DNA of 64,000 nucleotides from Cephalopachus bancanus (GCA_027257055.1 JAPVLO010000003.1:13767501-13831500); one strand, 5' to 3'; positions 37,212 to 50,093 are shown, numbered from the stretch's first letter. A program made the numbers and translations. Notes: generated from the sequence alone by a model not told the origin.

Positions 37212-37514
37212 GTTTTTCTTTTTTGCTTTTTTTTTGAGTTGGAGTTTCACTCCATCGCCCAGGCTAGAGTGCAGTGGCATGCTCACGGCCACCCCAGCGT
37301 TGACCTGCCGGGCTCAGGTAATCCTTCTGCCTCAGCCTTTCAAGTAGGGGGAACTACAGGCACTCTACCTTGCTTGGCTAATATTTTGATTTATTGTAGA
37401 GATGAGGTCTCACCGAGTTGCCAAGAACATTCTGAAGCCCATGGACTCAGTCAATCCCCTTACCTCAGCCTCCCAAAGTGGTGGGATCACAGGCTTGAGC
37501 CACTGCACCTGGCT
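37212..37514 (-). mobile_element. Alu-class dimeric SINE, antisense, lineage-specific
   Basis: 'gagttggagtttcactccat', 'cacggccaccccagcgttga', 'cctgccgggctcagg'. Target duplication 'gacattagagtttt' at 37198-37211 and 37515-37528. Confidence 0.95.
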
Positions 37515-37529
37515 GACATTAGAGTTTTT

Positions 37530-38720
37530 AAAAGACAAGACAAGATTGTGGATCCCTGAGCCTGTAGGGAGTCCTAGAAGTGGTTCTCAAACAGGTTAGT
37601 GTATGTTAGAATCCTCTGTGGGAAAGTTTTCAAAAATGAAAATCAACTGTCTTTTTCCTAGGCATTTTGACTCAAAGGGGCTAAATATGGTCTAGGAACC
37701 TACATTTGCACTTTGCATTTCTCATAATTCAGGTGTTGGTGTTCTACATTTAGAAACAATAGGACCTTAGCAAAATAGATAGATTACATTATAGATAAGA
37801 AAAACAAATCCAAGGAATGAATTTATTATTTGTTTTTCCCTTCATTGATTTTAGATGTATAATCACAAACACAATACAACCTACTTGTTATTTTTGAAAA
37901 GGTATAATGATTGCAGCGCTTATTAGATGAGGGAAGCCTGAAAGCTGAAGTTAAAGCAACTGGCTGCTTAATTCAGTCTTTCATCTACTCCATCTAAGGA
38001 GTATTCATTCACTTCCTTTCTTTTCTTTCATTCAAGAACGTAGTCACCTATACTTTATGAATGGAGACCAGCAGCCTTTCACAGCTAGACAAATAATGCC
38101 AGCTTTGGACAACCAGACAATGTCTCTTCTATATCTATGTCTCTAAATCACACTCTGCAATTACAAGGACTCAGAATGGGAAATCTATGACCTACTAAAG
38201 CAAAAAAAGAACAAGGTACATGATAACAAATATAAAGAACATAATGTAATATAATGCTGATATTATATGGTATAGCAGTTTAAAAATAAAAATACATACA
38301 CAAGATAATGAATATATTTTGTCTTTGATCAAAGAAATTGCTAAAGTTTATTAATGTGGCAAATTACAATATTATATATTACACAGATAAAACAATCAAA
38401 TGCTTACAGAAAAGTTGAAAACGCTACACAGATCCTTTATTTTTCTGAGCCATTTGAGAATAATTTACCAACCTGAAGCCATATCACTCTGACTAGTCTG
38501 TACAATATTTCCTGCAAAAAAGTTATCTTCAATAAAACCATACTACAGTTATCAAAATTGGAAAATAAACTTTAATAGATTATTACCACGGAAATTGTTA
38601 CAATACAATCTTTGAATGGCATTCAAGTTTCCTAATATCTTTTATAGAAAAAAAAGATCCAGTTCAGAATCACAAACTGCATTTAATTGTCATTTTTCTT
38701 TTATCCCTTTCAGTTTTGAA
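37530..38720. other. AT-rich unassigned sequence
   Basis: 'gtatgttagaatcctctgtg' near 37600 resembles part of an old DNA transposon of the MER5/Charlie kind, but the match is short. Otherwise nothing recognised. Confidence 0.4.
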
Positions 38721-38732
38721 CAGTTCTTCACC

Positions 38733-39020
38733 TTTTTTTTTGAGTTGGAGTCTCACTCTGTTGCTCAGGTTGGAGTGCCATGTCACGCTCACACAGCCAC
38801 TGCAGTCTCTCCCTGCTAGACATAGTTAGTTCTTCCGCCTCAGCCTACCAAGTAGCTAGAACTATAGGCACGCACTACCGTACCAGCTAAATTTTTGATT
38901 TTATTGTAGAGATGAGTCTCGCCAAGTTGCTGAGGCTGGTCTCAAACCCATGGGCTTAGGCAATCCTCTTACCTCGGCCTCCCAAAGTGCTGGGATTATA
39001 GGCATGAGACACTCCCCAGC
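38733..39020 (-). mobile_element. Alu-class dimeric SINE, antisense, lineage-specific
   Basis: 'gagttggagtctcactctgt', 'gattttattgtagagatgag', 'cctcccaaagtgctgggatt'. Target duplication 'cagttcttc' at 38721-38729 and 39021-39029. Confidence 0.93.
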
Positions 39021-39054
39021 CAGTTCTTCGCTCTTTACTTGACTTTTCTGACCT

Positions 39055-39780
39055 TTACAATTGTAGATCGCTTATTTTGTAGAATGTCCCTTAATTTGAA
39101 TGTGTCTGATATTTCCTCGTGACTAACACAGGTTCCGTATCTTTGGCAGGAATATTATTACAGAAGTAATGATGTATTCTTCTCACTGCATCCCATTGAG
39201 TGGTACATGATGTCACTTTGCCCTATCACTGGAGTGTTAACTTTGATTTGGTTAAGATGGTGTCTGCCAGACTTCTCTACTGGAAAGTTAATCTTCTCCA
39301 TAGCCTGCTTATCATCCAACTAAGCCTGCCTGCCTGCCTCCCTCCCTCCGTCCCTCTGTCACTCCATCCCTCCCTCCCTCCCTTCCCATCTCTCCCTCGC
39401 TTCTTTCCTTTCTTCTCTCTTTCCATCCTACTGTCTCCTAGTTTTTATGTTCTTCAACGGGTTACAGTCTGCTTCTGTCTTTATTTCTATTGCCCCTAAG
39501 TTGACCCCTGAGACCAAATCAGTCCAAGTTGGTTCCTGTGTCCTTTGATCGGTTCCATCATTCTTTGAGTATTTCTTTACTTTCTGGCACAAGTTGCTTC
39601 AGGCTCATTTTGCACTTCTCCAGTCCTGGCTCTGGTCTGCAAGGACCTTTGGTCCCTTCTAGTGGAGCATGATATCTGGAAACCCAGACTTGGGGTCCAA
39701 ATGTCCTCATTTTTATTGTGGTGTTACATATCACAGACCATTATTGGACAGAGCTAAGAAATATAGGTTTGTGTGCATAT
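39055..39780 (-). mobile_element. ancient L1 (L1M) 3' UTR, antisense
   Basis: 'ttttgtagaatgtcccttaa', 'gttaagatggtgtctgccag', 'ctactggaaagttaatcttc', then after a pyrimidine run 'ttggttcctgtgtcctttga', 'ccatcattctttgagtattt' and 'tggctctggtctgcaagg'. Same family as 15.18-15.6 kb. Confidence 0.65.
39325..39430. repeat. polypyrimidine (CCTG/CCTC/CTTT)n tract
   Basis: About 100 bases almost only C and T inside the antisense L1M. The forward Pro/Ser/Leu-rich frame is its translation. Confidence 0.9.
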
Positions 39781-41161
39781 GAGTATACATACACACATGC
39801 ACATATTTGTGTCATCTATCTATCTTTCTATCATTCGTTAAAAACTATGTGTTAATGCCAATACTTCTCATTCCAATCCTACACAACAGTTTTTTTCTAG
39901 TTTTCTTCATTTCTGAATGTATTTTCCCTCCTCTGACACTGAGAAACCTGCTTCCTTTATCCATACTATATTCACTTATTTGCTCACTCTTCCTTTGGGT
40001 AACCAACCTCACATCCACATTTTGGCTTGACTGATATCCAACTCTAATGGTAATCCTTATATGATATTATTTGATGATGTCTCACATATTAAACATCATC
40101 AAGGTATACTAATACCGTAACTTTAAAATATTTTAAAATCACTTAAAATAGATATAACACATTATTGTACCTACTTTGTTAGCTATAGCTTATTCCATTC
40201 AGAGAGCCACATTACTAAAGTTTCAAGAGCTAATGTCTTTTCCAATAGTGGCTATGTCTTCTGGGTTGGTTGTGATTTGATATGGTGGAAAAAATAAAAG
40301 AAAAAAGGTCATAACTTATCGGAGGCACTTCAATATCTGAAGAAAATCTCCATTATTAAGATTCAAACCTAAACTTTAAAAAAATGCCCCAAAGACTGAT
40401 ATACAAACAATTAAGTATTGTTCATATGGACTCTAGGGCTCTGTCAAGGTAGGAAGTTAAATCAAAACTATCTAGATTTTCAGAAAAGTTTACTTTTTGC
40501 ATTCAGCTCTAATAATAACAATACAATTCACCCATGAAAACTCCCCCTGCATTCTCACCCTAGGAAATGCTCACAGGAGGACGTGGGAGACTTCCTTGAC
40601 TTTCCCCCTAGCAAACTCCACCTCATTGTACTCTGATCATGCAACTAGTGAGATTAAACACATTTCTTGGGTTTCTTGGCATTCAAACCCTGCACCTCCT
40701 CAAGTTTGCTGGTTCCGACCTTAGATTGCGGCTAATTCTTGTGTCTTCCCTCACCCCTGCTTAACTTAGCAGTCTGCTCTTTCAGTTCCTGGCCTGGCTC
40801 TGGAAGTGCTGATTGGGGTGCCTCTCTCCTTTCACAAGTGAATTGAAGGCACATGATCAACAAACAAAACATATTCTAGAACATTTTTGCCTTGTAGCAC
40901 AGAAAGTCAAAGCCCAGAACTATTCTAAAAAGGATGATTAGCATTTTATTTGGATGGGAGAGTCTTATGATTTGCATAATTTATACAATCAAATGCAGTT
41001 TTTGATCTGGTTAATCTGCTCCTTTATACTTTCATATTCATTTTAAAAAGTGGTATTATTTGAAAGACTTTCCTACAACAAAATATTTTTCCCAAAACCA
41101 GTCACAGTGTCTGACACCGGGTACATCAGAGATTCATTTGATGAAAAGAGTGCTTTAAAAT
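39781..41161. other. unassigned sequence
   Basis: AT-rich, with a short (ATCT)n run near 39818-39832. No exon or family recognised. Confidence 0.5.
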
Positions 41162-41170
41162 ATTCTCGGT

Positions 41171-41453
41171 AGCCGGGCTCAGTGGCTCAGCCTGTAATCC
41201 CGTGCCTTTGGGAGGGTGAGGTGAGTGGATTGCCAGAGCCTGCGGGTTCGAGACCCGCCTGGGCAGCGAGACCTCATCTCTACAATAAAATAAAAAAATC
41301 AGCCGGGCGTGGTAGCGCATGCCTGTAATTCCGGCTACTTGGAAGGCTGAGGCAGAAGGATCACCAGAGCCCAGCGGGTCGAGGCTGCGGTGGCCGGGAG
41401 GGGCCACTTCACTCCAGTCTGGGCGACAGAGTGAGACTCCAACTCAGAAAAAA
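41171..41453 (+). mobile_element. Alu-class dimeric SINE, the least CpG-decayed copy in the window
   Basis: Retains many CpG: 'gcgggttcgagacccgcctg', 'cagccgggcgtggtagcgca', 'cagcgggtcgaggctgcggt'. The target duplication 'attctcggt'/'attcttggt' lies at 41162-41170 and 41454-41462. CpG retention suggests one of the youngest insertions here. Confidence 0.95.
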
Positions 41454-41913
41454 ATTCTTGGTCCTTAAGTGTCCTCCATGGAAATCTGAATCTCCAAGGG
41501 AGGATTGTGAGGCTGAGGGAGGTTCTAGGGTTCTTGAGATAAACTTCACTCTTCAGAGCCAGCCTGGCTTCTGTCTACTTTTTTATTTTGACTTCTCAAA
41601 CACTTTCTAATATTTTGGTTTAGGAGTGCTGTGGAAGTGATGATTATAAATATGGAAAATTGAAAGGGAAGCAGATATTTGTATTGTTGGGGACAAACAC
41701 ATTTAACTCAAGTTCATCTTTGTAAGTTGCTTTTAAGATGCTGGCAGAGAAGGCTTTTGTCTCACATTAAAGAGTGCCCAGGAAAAAAATGTATGTAATC
41801 TTAAACAGAACCACATGTCAAGGCAGGGGGTCCAGAGGGCAGGGGAGCAATTTGGCGAGGCCTGAAGGACAGCTCAGGAAGCAGAATTGTCACCTAGGTA
41901 GAGGGTCCGACCA

Positions 41914-42041
41914 TTGGAAGGCTGAGGCGGAAGGATTGCCGGGGCCCAGCAGGTCGGGGCTGCGGTGGCCAGGAGTGGCCACTGCACTCCAGTCTGGGTG
42001 ACAGAGTGAGACTCCAACTCAAAAAAAAAAAAAAAAAAAAA
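41914..42041 (+). mobile_element. right-arm-only Alu copy
   Basis: Starts at 'ttggaaggctgaggcggaag' and ends in 'gagactccaactc' plus about 21 A. The left arm is missing. It keeps several CpG ('gcagcaggtcggggctgcgg'), so it is recent. Confidence 0.9.
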
Positions 42042-44259
42042 GAAATAAAGGAGCTTCTGAATATCGACTGAAACACCACGCCTACAGTCAACAGAGAAGC
42101 TTTCCAGCCACCAACTTTGGGGGAGGTTATTTGAGGGGTTAGAGAAGCTGCAGGGTCTGCTGCCATGCCCGAGTTCTGTGAGAAGCACTTCTGTTCCCCT
42201 TCTCTTCACTCATCTGCTTACAGCCCAGAAAGGAGATTGTACTGAAACCCAGGACTCCACCAAGCAAATTTGTGTATGCCCTGACATTTCACTTCCTAGC
42301 GACTGACACCTTTTGAAGAGGCCCAGACCTCCTCCCCTCCACCCCCAAATCCAATAAATAGCCACGGAATGTAAACTATGTGAATCTACAGAAAAACTAT
42401 GACATGTTGATGTGGTTTATGAAATTGAAACCCATTACAACTGAGCCCTTAAGCCAGAGGTTGTCAACCAAATATGACCACAGTATCCAACAAGATTATT
42501 TTTAAAATTTTTGTTACTTACTCATCATTTTCTTGGGGAAGACTGTACACAAAAATAACTACTTTTTCTTGTTTTTCTAGAGGAAAATCTGAACACATCA
42601 GATCTATCTATATTCCTATATGGTGGTAGTTGACTGGGCTGAGTAGAGGTAATCCCTTTTAGATGGAGTATGGACTCCTGGTTGGTCACAGGTCCCACCA
42701 TTTCGTATTGTTCATCTTTCTGGCCCACTTTACTCATTTGAAATATGTACCTGGCCTTTGTGTGTTGAGCTTACAAAACGCACCTAAAATTATCATGAGC
42801 TAACACCTTAGCCAGGTGGGGGTGAGATCAGAGAAAATAGTCCAGAGGATGGAAAAGGGGAGAAGAAGGTTCTAAAACCAAAATCATCCCATTTGAAAAT
42901 TTTAAAAATAATATTTATTTTAGATTTAGGGGCACGCGTGCATATCTGTTACATGGACATACCCCAGAACCTTGACCTGACCCTGACAGGGACCTTCTCA
43001 CCAATGCAGGTTCATTGCTCAGATCTGCATTTGTGTCCAACTCGTTGGGCAAACATTGGAGATGTGGGTAGCAACATCCTCTCTTACTCACTGGAAAAAG
43101 ACCAGGGTATATTTCCATTTCTCCTAAACAGTCTGAGAGTTCCAGTACAAAGAATATGGGGTCTAGGAAGCAAGGAGAGAGCCTACCCTTGCCCCATGTC
43201 TCCCATCTGTTTCTGCTCCCCAAACCTGGACCCTCAGGGACTGCTCACGTGTTGAGCACAGCTGTGAGGAAGACAGCAAGAAGAATGTGCAGATGGCATT
43301 GCACCATCTCTTTCCCAAGATTTGGTCCTCAACCCAGGAGTATCCCTGCTGTTTTTATGTTACAGGACATTTGTAGGAACAAAGGGGAAAGGTGAATATG
43401 AAAGAATGTTGATTCTAGACATCTGAGAAAGTAAAAGAAAACTATTATTCATCCTTTTAAAAAATCAATCATGTTCATATTTGGCACGTAAATATGAAAT
43501 CTGATGGGAGTAGTTGGCTTGATTGAAATGAATTTGTTAGGGTTAGGCGGTCAAGGAACTTTGAAGACAGGGTTTGCATAAGGCATTCACATGGGCATTT
43601 AAGTCAGTGGTAGGATGATAATATCAGTGGAGAGAGGAATTCTGGGAGTGTTAATGAAAGTGCGTAACAGGCAAAGGTGATGGGATAAAAAATAGTTCAC
43701 TTGGTTCAAAAGATATTTAAAAGTTTTAACTGAGAACAGAGTTAGAATGGAAGTGGCAACTATAGCTAAGAGAATGCTCAGCCTAATGTACTACTCTTTC
43801 TAAAGATGGAAAGTTTGCTACCTGAAAACCAAATTGCTTCTTGTTGTGTGTTACTTACCTAGTTCTCTAAAGTACAGCTAAGATACAACTTGTGAATATC
43901 AGTTGCATTACCTATCTCCCCCTGAGCTCTCAGACACTGTACCTTCACAGCTCTCCCAAGAGTATACTGTAGAAAATCTAGTTCAATTGGTTCCTCCAAC
44001 ATTATTTCTCATCTCCTGGCCTCTTTGCACAGCTCTATTGAAAGAAGCTTAATAGGTTTCTTAGGTCACGCACAGAACACAAGGTGGTCCCAGTCCAGAG
44101 GGAGATGATGATGAGTTGTTCATTTGCTGAGGTCAGAATCCTCTGGAGGCATCTGCAGGCTCCCCTTGAATGCTCTGGCTCCGTTGGTGCTATCACCTTT
44201 CACTGAGTCATTTGAGCCGTGAGAATCAGGCTCGATGCCTTTCCCTTACCCACACATTT
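42042..44259. other. mostly unassigned sequence
   Basis: A possible L1 3'-end trace at 42905-42965 ('tttagatttaggggcacgcg'). The frame at 42893-43255 shows no domain I recognise. No exon called. Confidence 0.45.
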
Positions 44260-45330
44260 GAGTCCTGGCATATTTCTTGACTCTCTTTCCTTTCCATGCC
44301 AACTCTCACTGCCCTAATTTAGGATCTCACTGTTGCTTTCCAAACTTCTTCATCAGTCTTATAACTAGTTTTCCTGCCTCCAGTCCTGTACAACCTAAAA
44401 TCCATCATCTACATACATTATATGCCAGTATCTTGCTGCATGACATGGAAGCTACAGTATAATACTGAGTAGGAGACATTATGGGGTTCAGCCTCCAGAT
44501 TATACCTTCCCCATGTCACAACATGTTGTCCCAACTTCCCAGAGGGGAGAAAAACTAAACTGTTTGAAATGTGAAAGAACATACTTTATGACAATAGATA
44601 AAATCAGCTATGTCAATCATGATTTGATTCTATTTGTTCTGTATGTGTCTCCAATCTTCAAGGAAACAGGAATCATAAACTGAGAGAGACCGTGAGTATC
44701 TCCGGCTATGACTGTCTTCTTGTGATTTGGGAGTCAGGAGGGGCGTTGTGTTTGCGACCTTACCCAGCTCTCAGTTAAGCTTCTGCATTCAAGGTAAACT
44801 AGTCTCATCTCCAGCCTTATTTTTAATGATGTCCTTCAGGACCACTGCATTGTACAACCCTGGGGACACCATCACACTGTATTGTATATAAATGGTGCCA
44901 CTGGAATTGAACAACACTGTGGTCCTTCTCTGCACCCACACTCAAGCAAATGCTAGAAATATGTAGACTTTTTCCTACTGATTCTTGTTTCTTGATCTTT
45001 GATTTTGCCAATCTATTCCTGGAAAATATTCTCACAATTTTTTCCAAATTCTTGGACACACGGGCACACAGAGGCCTCACACACACTTCTGGTGTAAAAA
45101 TATAGTCTAGACATCAACTCTTCCAGGAAGCTTTTCCTGTTTTTCTACTCACTCTCACCTTTGTAACTCATTACAACTCTTTATAATTTTGAGTGTATCT
45201 CTCTCTCTCTCTCTATATATATGTGTATATATGTCTTTCCCTTATTTAACCCTGAGATTTGTAGGGACATGTCTTATGCATCATTACAGTTTCAGTTCCT
45301 ACCATAGGACCTGGCAATGTTTTTCCTTTA
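44260..45330 (+). mobile_element. L2-like fragments (44260-44420 and 45115-45330)
   Basis: 'ctcactgccctaatttagga', 'cagtcttataactagttttc', 'ctgcctccagtcctgta' in the first part. 'ttccaggaagcttttcctgt', 'aacccttgag'-like text and 'ttcagttcctaccataggac' in the second part match the L2 3' end. The middle (44.42-45.11 kb) is unassigned. A (TC)n(TA)n run lies at 45198-45227. Confidence 0.45.
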
Positions 45331-45662
45331 ACCTTGTGCTAACACTCCTCTCAGCAGGTTTCCTATCCTAAGACTTACCCAATCCCAGAATGACTGAGAG
45401 TGGGGACTATCTACTCCCCTCATTGGAAACGCTGCCCTACCTACAGAGATATAATTTGATCTTCTGGACCCTTGAAAGACATTAAATGTCACACTTGGTC
45501 CCAAACATATTCTCAAAGTGTAGGTTTATTGAGTATTGATATGATTGGAGGAACATTGACAATCTAGACCAGGCTGTATCGCCTCAAGTGTAGTTTAGTC
45601 CCTTTTCATTATTTTCTCCAACATCAAAGGAAGAAAAGACAAATTTCATACTTTTCTGCATA

Positions 45663-45664
<2 letters not shown>

Positions 45665-45703
<39 letters not shown>
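45665..45703. repeat. (TG)n microsatellite
   Basis: About 39 bases of TG alternation. Confidence 0.97.
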
Positions 45704-45704
<1 letters not shown>

Positions 45705-45894
45705 TGATCCTGATTCCTTAGACAGCAACATATACATATGAACAGACAATGCTATATAGGTGTAGGACAGTCAATGCATACTTAGAGGTAAAAAGACCCC
45801 CACATTTCTATGGGAACCATCACCTGTAAAGACTTTTTGATCTGATTAAAGATACATCCAAGAAAGTACAACTTCTTGGGGTCTTGCTCAAGAG

Positions 45895-46025
45895 GAATTT
45901 TTTCATTATTTTATTCAACAAATATTTTTGAGATCTTACTACGTGATAGGTACTGTGAAAGGAGACATGGATTAACAAAATAGAAAAATAATTCCTTGTC
46001 CCCATAGGGTTTACATTCTAATGAA
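45895..46025 (+). mobile_element. ancient L1 (L1M) 3' UTR fragment
   Basis: 'caacaaatatttttgagatc', 'tgataggtactgtgaaagga', 'atagggtttacattctaatg'. Confidence 0.55.
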
Positions 46026-47037
46026 GTCCTTGACTGTATTTTTATAAGATGTTAATTCACATTTTTCTTAGCATAAAGTAGCTTCCTGCCTCAAAAATAA
46101 ATCCAAATTTTCCACTATCAGAAGGGAGAAATGGTTTTTTAACTCTCATATGATCTTCCTCAAGACTAGTTTCAATTTTTTTGAGAGCCATCTTAACCAC
46201 AGTTGTTTTTAATATTGACATTTGGAGATGTATTATATTTGGAAATGAAAGTATTTAATGAAAATATACATAAGTCTCCCTATAAAGATACCAAGTAACC
46301 AAATAGCTCCTACATCTTCATTCAGGATAGCAGAGCTGATAGGATTATACTAACGTAAGTATTTATAGCCTTATGTCAATTAAACATTACCAATGTTTCT
46401 GACTCTCAGCTTAACCAATGTGCAGCATATCTGAGTGTCATCAGGCTGGCTTCTCTCTAATGTGTGGTTAAGGAGCAGCTATTTTCCTCAGCAAAATCCC
46501 CTTGATGAGTCCATGGTGTCATGGGTTATCTCTGAGAGGTCATTGTTCATCTTCCATCATAGGTCAGACTTGGCAGTAGTGAAATAAATGTTCTTGCTAC
46601 ATCTGTACACACATAATCATGAGCTGTTCTGAACACATACGTCATTTTGTGGGTGGGTGAGCAGATTCTAAAACAAAAAACAAATAGGTCTTTTCAGCTT
46701 TCTGAGCTAGAAGAAAACAATAAGTGTGCTTCAACAAGGAGGATGATCCCAGGTCAACTGTAGAAATTTGTGTTGGCTGTTGGACTAAGTCACCCCTAGA
46801 ACCCCTCCCATCATCAGTAGATTATGATTCTAAGAGTCATCCATGAGTCAGAAGCCAAGGCTATTAGTGTCTTATGTGAGCATGCACATAAATATATATA
46901 GAAATCAACAGAAAGACTGTGAAGGAGGGAGATCACTTTTGCCCATGTTTAACAAAAGAAAATAACTGCTTGTACTTTTCCAGCATCCTTCCTGTCACAA
47001 ACTATATGCTACTTTTAGCCAGCATCAGCAGAGTTAT
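46026..47037. other. unassigned sequence
   Basis: No family or exon recognised. Confidence 0.5.
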
Positions 47038-47107
47038 AAGAAACTACTTGAGTGACATATTTCAGAGAGAACTTGTTAGTGGTGGAAGATTAAGACATGG
47101 AACTTAA
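47038..47107 (+). repeat. 70-bp segment duplicated 2 kb downstream
   Basis: Matches 49027-49096 at 66 of 70 positions. All four differences are transitions. I know of no interspersed family with this wording. Confidence 0.9.
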
Positions 47108-47180
47108 TAGTCTTAATAGTGACTCCATTATATTAACTCCAACTCTATAACTAAGTGGGAATTCTTCAGATCAACAAAAC

Positions 47181-47483
47181 TTTTTTTTTTTTTGAGTTGG
47201 AATCTCACCCCGTTGCTCAGGCTGGAGCATAGTGGTTTACTCACGGCTACTACAGCTTCAGTCTGCTGGGCTCAGGTGATCTCTCTGTCTCAGCCTTCTA
47301 AGCAGATGGGACTACAGGCATGCACCACCATGCCCAGCTAATTTTAAAAATTTTTATGTATTGTAGAGACAAGGTCTCACCAAGTTGCTCAGGCTGGTCT
47401 CGAACTCCTGGGCTTAGTCAATCCTCTTGCCTAGGCCTACCAAAGTGCTGGAATTATAGGCATGAGCCATGGTGCTCGGCCTC
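47181..47483 (-). mobile_element. Alu-class dimeric SINE, antisense, lineage-specific
   Basis: T-run, 'gagttggaatctcaccccgt', 'tgctgggctcaggtgatctc', 'gtattgtagagacaaggtct', 'ccaaagtgctggaattatag'. Flanking duplication not clear. Confidence 0.9.
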
Positions 47484-48404
47484 CATAGATGATTTTTTTC
47501 ACCCTCATCTCTCACTCCTAACTTCCACAAGTTCTAGATGAACAAATAGCTAGTTTCAGTTAGAGCTGTTTCTTTCCTGTATGCCTCTAACAGTAACATT
47601 ATTTACATAGTAATATAAAAGGCAACAGGCAGTGCATATTATAAAATACAAAAAGTACAGAAAGCTCCGTAGGACACAACACTCTTATTGCAGAAGCACA
47701 ATTGAAATCCAGCAATGTTAATGCCAAGTAGACAAGAAAACTGTCCATTTTTATGTTTTAATTATCAATCTTATGATTTGGTTTTGTTAATATATTGGAA
47801 TGCTGCACTGAGCTTGGCAGTGATAGCGCTTGTTTTTATTTCCTTCTTCCTCAGTTAGGCACTTAAAATTATAGCGATATCTCCATTATTCCAAGTGCCA
47901 CAAGAATAGTGAATGCATTTTCTAAACTACGACTTTTTCACCTAGCCAAAACACACACATTAAAAGCCTAATCTGAATGGAAAAATTTAAAAGCCTATTT
48001 AGCTTCCAACATAAGTCCTAACCATGGTCACTCCTTGATGTCCTCAGGAGCTATGGTGTGTGCCTCCACTGTGATCCTAAATTGATATTTTGGTGGTTGC
48101 TGTCATCCGGTGCCTGTTTTCACACTTTTCTTCCTCACTTATAGTTGTTACTGACTGAAGTACCACATTCCTGTTTCTCTCCAACTCCTTCTCATTGTAT
48201 ATTTATATTTTTAGCAAGTCAGAAGATATACTAGATGTCTGATCATATTTAGAGTTTTGTTTGTTTTGAATCAGAGAATGCTGGATCTTGGTGAGAGGTA
48301 TGGACTCCCATTCTCTATCCTCCAAGCCTTAATTCTGCTTATAATCTCAGTCATATTCCTGAAACCTACTCATAGTACCTGGTTTAAGAATTGTTGTTCT
48401 AGAG

Positions 48405-48638
48405 TGCCACATGTTCTCACTCAAAAGTGGACCTTGAACAATTATCATAATACTATAAGAAAGGGATTGGCAGTAGTGGGAAACTGTCAGGGGAGTGAGG
48501 GTGGGATTGGCAGTTGAGGGAAACTGCCAGGGGAGGGACGGGGCACACCTCATCACCAAGGGTACCTGCAAAATGAACATTTGTATATCTAACCCTGAAT
48601 ACATGTACTCCACATCATTAAAATAAAGAGAGAAAAAA
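48405..48638 (+). mobile_element. 5'-truncated L1 3' end with duplicated G-rich block
   Basis: 'atgttctcactcaaaagtgg' to 'ggtacctgcaaaatgaacat' and a tail. Flanks 'aagaattgttgttctagag' (48386-48404) and 'aagaatggctgttctaaag' (48639-48657) are a diverged target duplication. A block of about 39 bp is repeated in tandem at 48463-48541. Confidence 0.92.
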
Positions 48639-49026
48639 AAGAATGGCTGTTCTAAAGCTCATGCTTTCTACCTATATAAAATCCTGTTAGGTCTTTGTCT
48701 CAGAGGTAGCTCGTTCTTTTTTAGACCAGGAAGTTGAAGACTCTATTGAGGAATCTGACTTCTGTTAATATGATCTCAGCAGATTATTTAACTATTCTAA
48801 GCTTAAGCTTCTTCATCCACAACATGGTGAAAACAACAACTGTACTACAGGATAATTGTAGAATGAATATAAACAATGTATTTGTGAGCAAGTTGCAAAC
48901 TTCAGACAAGTAGAACTTACCCTGAAGTTCATGAACGATGGATGGACTTTAGGGGTAGGCAAATCCTCTGATACATTCAGCAAAATGTGAATTTGTGCTC
49001 CTTGTGTGTTTTTCTTATATATCTAC

Positions 49027-49128
49027 AAGAAACTACTTGAGTGACATATTTCAGAGAGAACTTGTTAGTGGTAGAAGATTGAGATGTGGAACTTAACTGA
49101 AACCAGCTATTTGTTCTAGATGAGGGTT
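49027..49128. repeat. patchwork duplication from 47.04 kb (direct) and 47.54 kb (inverted)
   Basis: 49027-49096 is a direct copy of 47038-47107. 49094-49115 is an inverted copy of 47541-47562 (21 of 22). The two share 'taa' at the junction. Confidence 0.75.
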
Positions 49129-49499
49129 CTAGAAGATTCATAGTTTTCATCAGGTATTCGTGAAGTTTATGACACCAAGAACAGTAAGAGCAAGTGCTTG
49201 CAGCATGGACTTTTTGATGTCATTGTTTTACTTATTTCCTTGGTCTAGACTCAATTTCAAATAGGTAGAGTTGTTACGCTACTGACTCCCAATTTGGAGA
49301 GTTGTTAATATGCATTTGGTGTGCATATAGTTCCTAGTGAGCTCAGCTTAATGAATTGAAGGTTAATTAACTAAACTAGTTAATCAACAATTAATTAACT
49401 TGTCAATGAATTAGCAATATGAAAATGCATAATAAAGTATCTACATAGTCATACTCTGTTACTTTCTAGTCAGGCTGTGTTTATCCATATATTTATAAC

Positions 49500-49794
49500 T
49501 TTTTTTTTTTTTTTTAGTTGGAATCTCACTCTGCTGCCCAGGCTGGAGTGCAGTTGCATGCTCACGACCGTCCCAGCGTCGACCTGCTGGGCTCAGGCGA
49601 TCCTTCTGCTTGAGTCTTCCAAGTAGACAGAACTACAGGTGCATGTTACCATGCCCTGCTAATTTTTCAATTTATTGTAGAGATGAGGTCTTGCCAAGTT
49701 GCCCAGGCTGTTCCCGGACCCATGAGCTCAAGAAATCTGCTCATCTTGGCCTCCCAAAGTGCTGGAATTACAGGCTTGTGTCACCGTGCCCAGT
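49500..49794 (-). mobile_element. Alu-class dimeric SINE, antisense, lineage-specific
   Basis: T-run, 'ctgctgcccaggctggagtg', 'cacgaccgtcccagcgtcga', 'caatttattgtagagatgag'. Flanks 'atttataactttt' and 'atttatatctttt' form the target duplication. Confidence 0.93.
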
Positions 49795-50093
49795 CTATTT
49801 ATATCTTTTTAAACAAACACATAAATGTATCCTCTATGCTAACATTCTCAATTCACCAATAAGAATAAACAAATTGGTCTTTCCAGTGTCTATTACCTGT
49901 ATTGATCTCACTTCTTCAAAGGAATAGCATAAAGACAAATAAAGATATAGCTATTAAAATGCTTAAAATTTCAGAGGAAAGTGGCAGTGAAATAATGCTG
50001 CTGCTGACAGCTTTTTAGAGTTACTATCTGTTGAGTATCTACTAGGTACCAGACTTCGTGCTAGGCACTTAATACACTTTGTATTTTCTTTTC

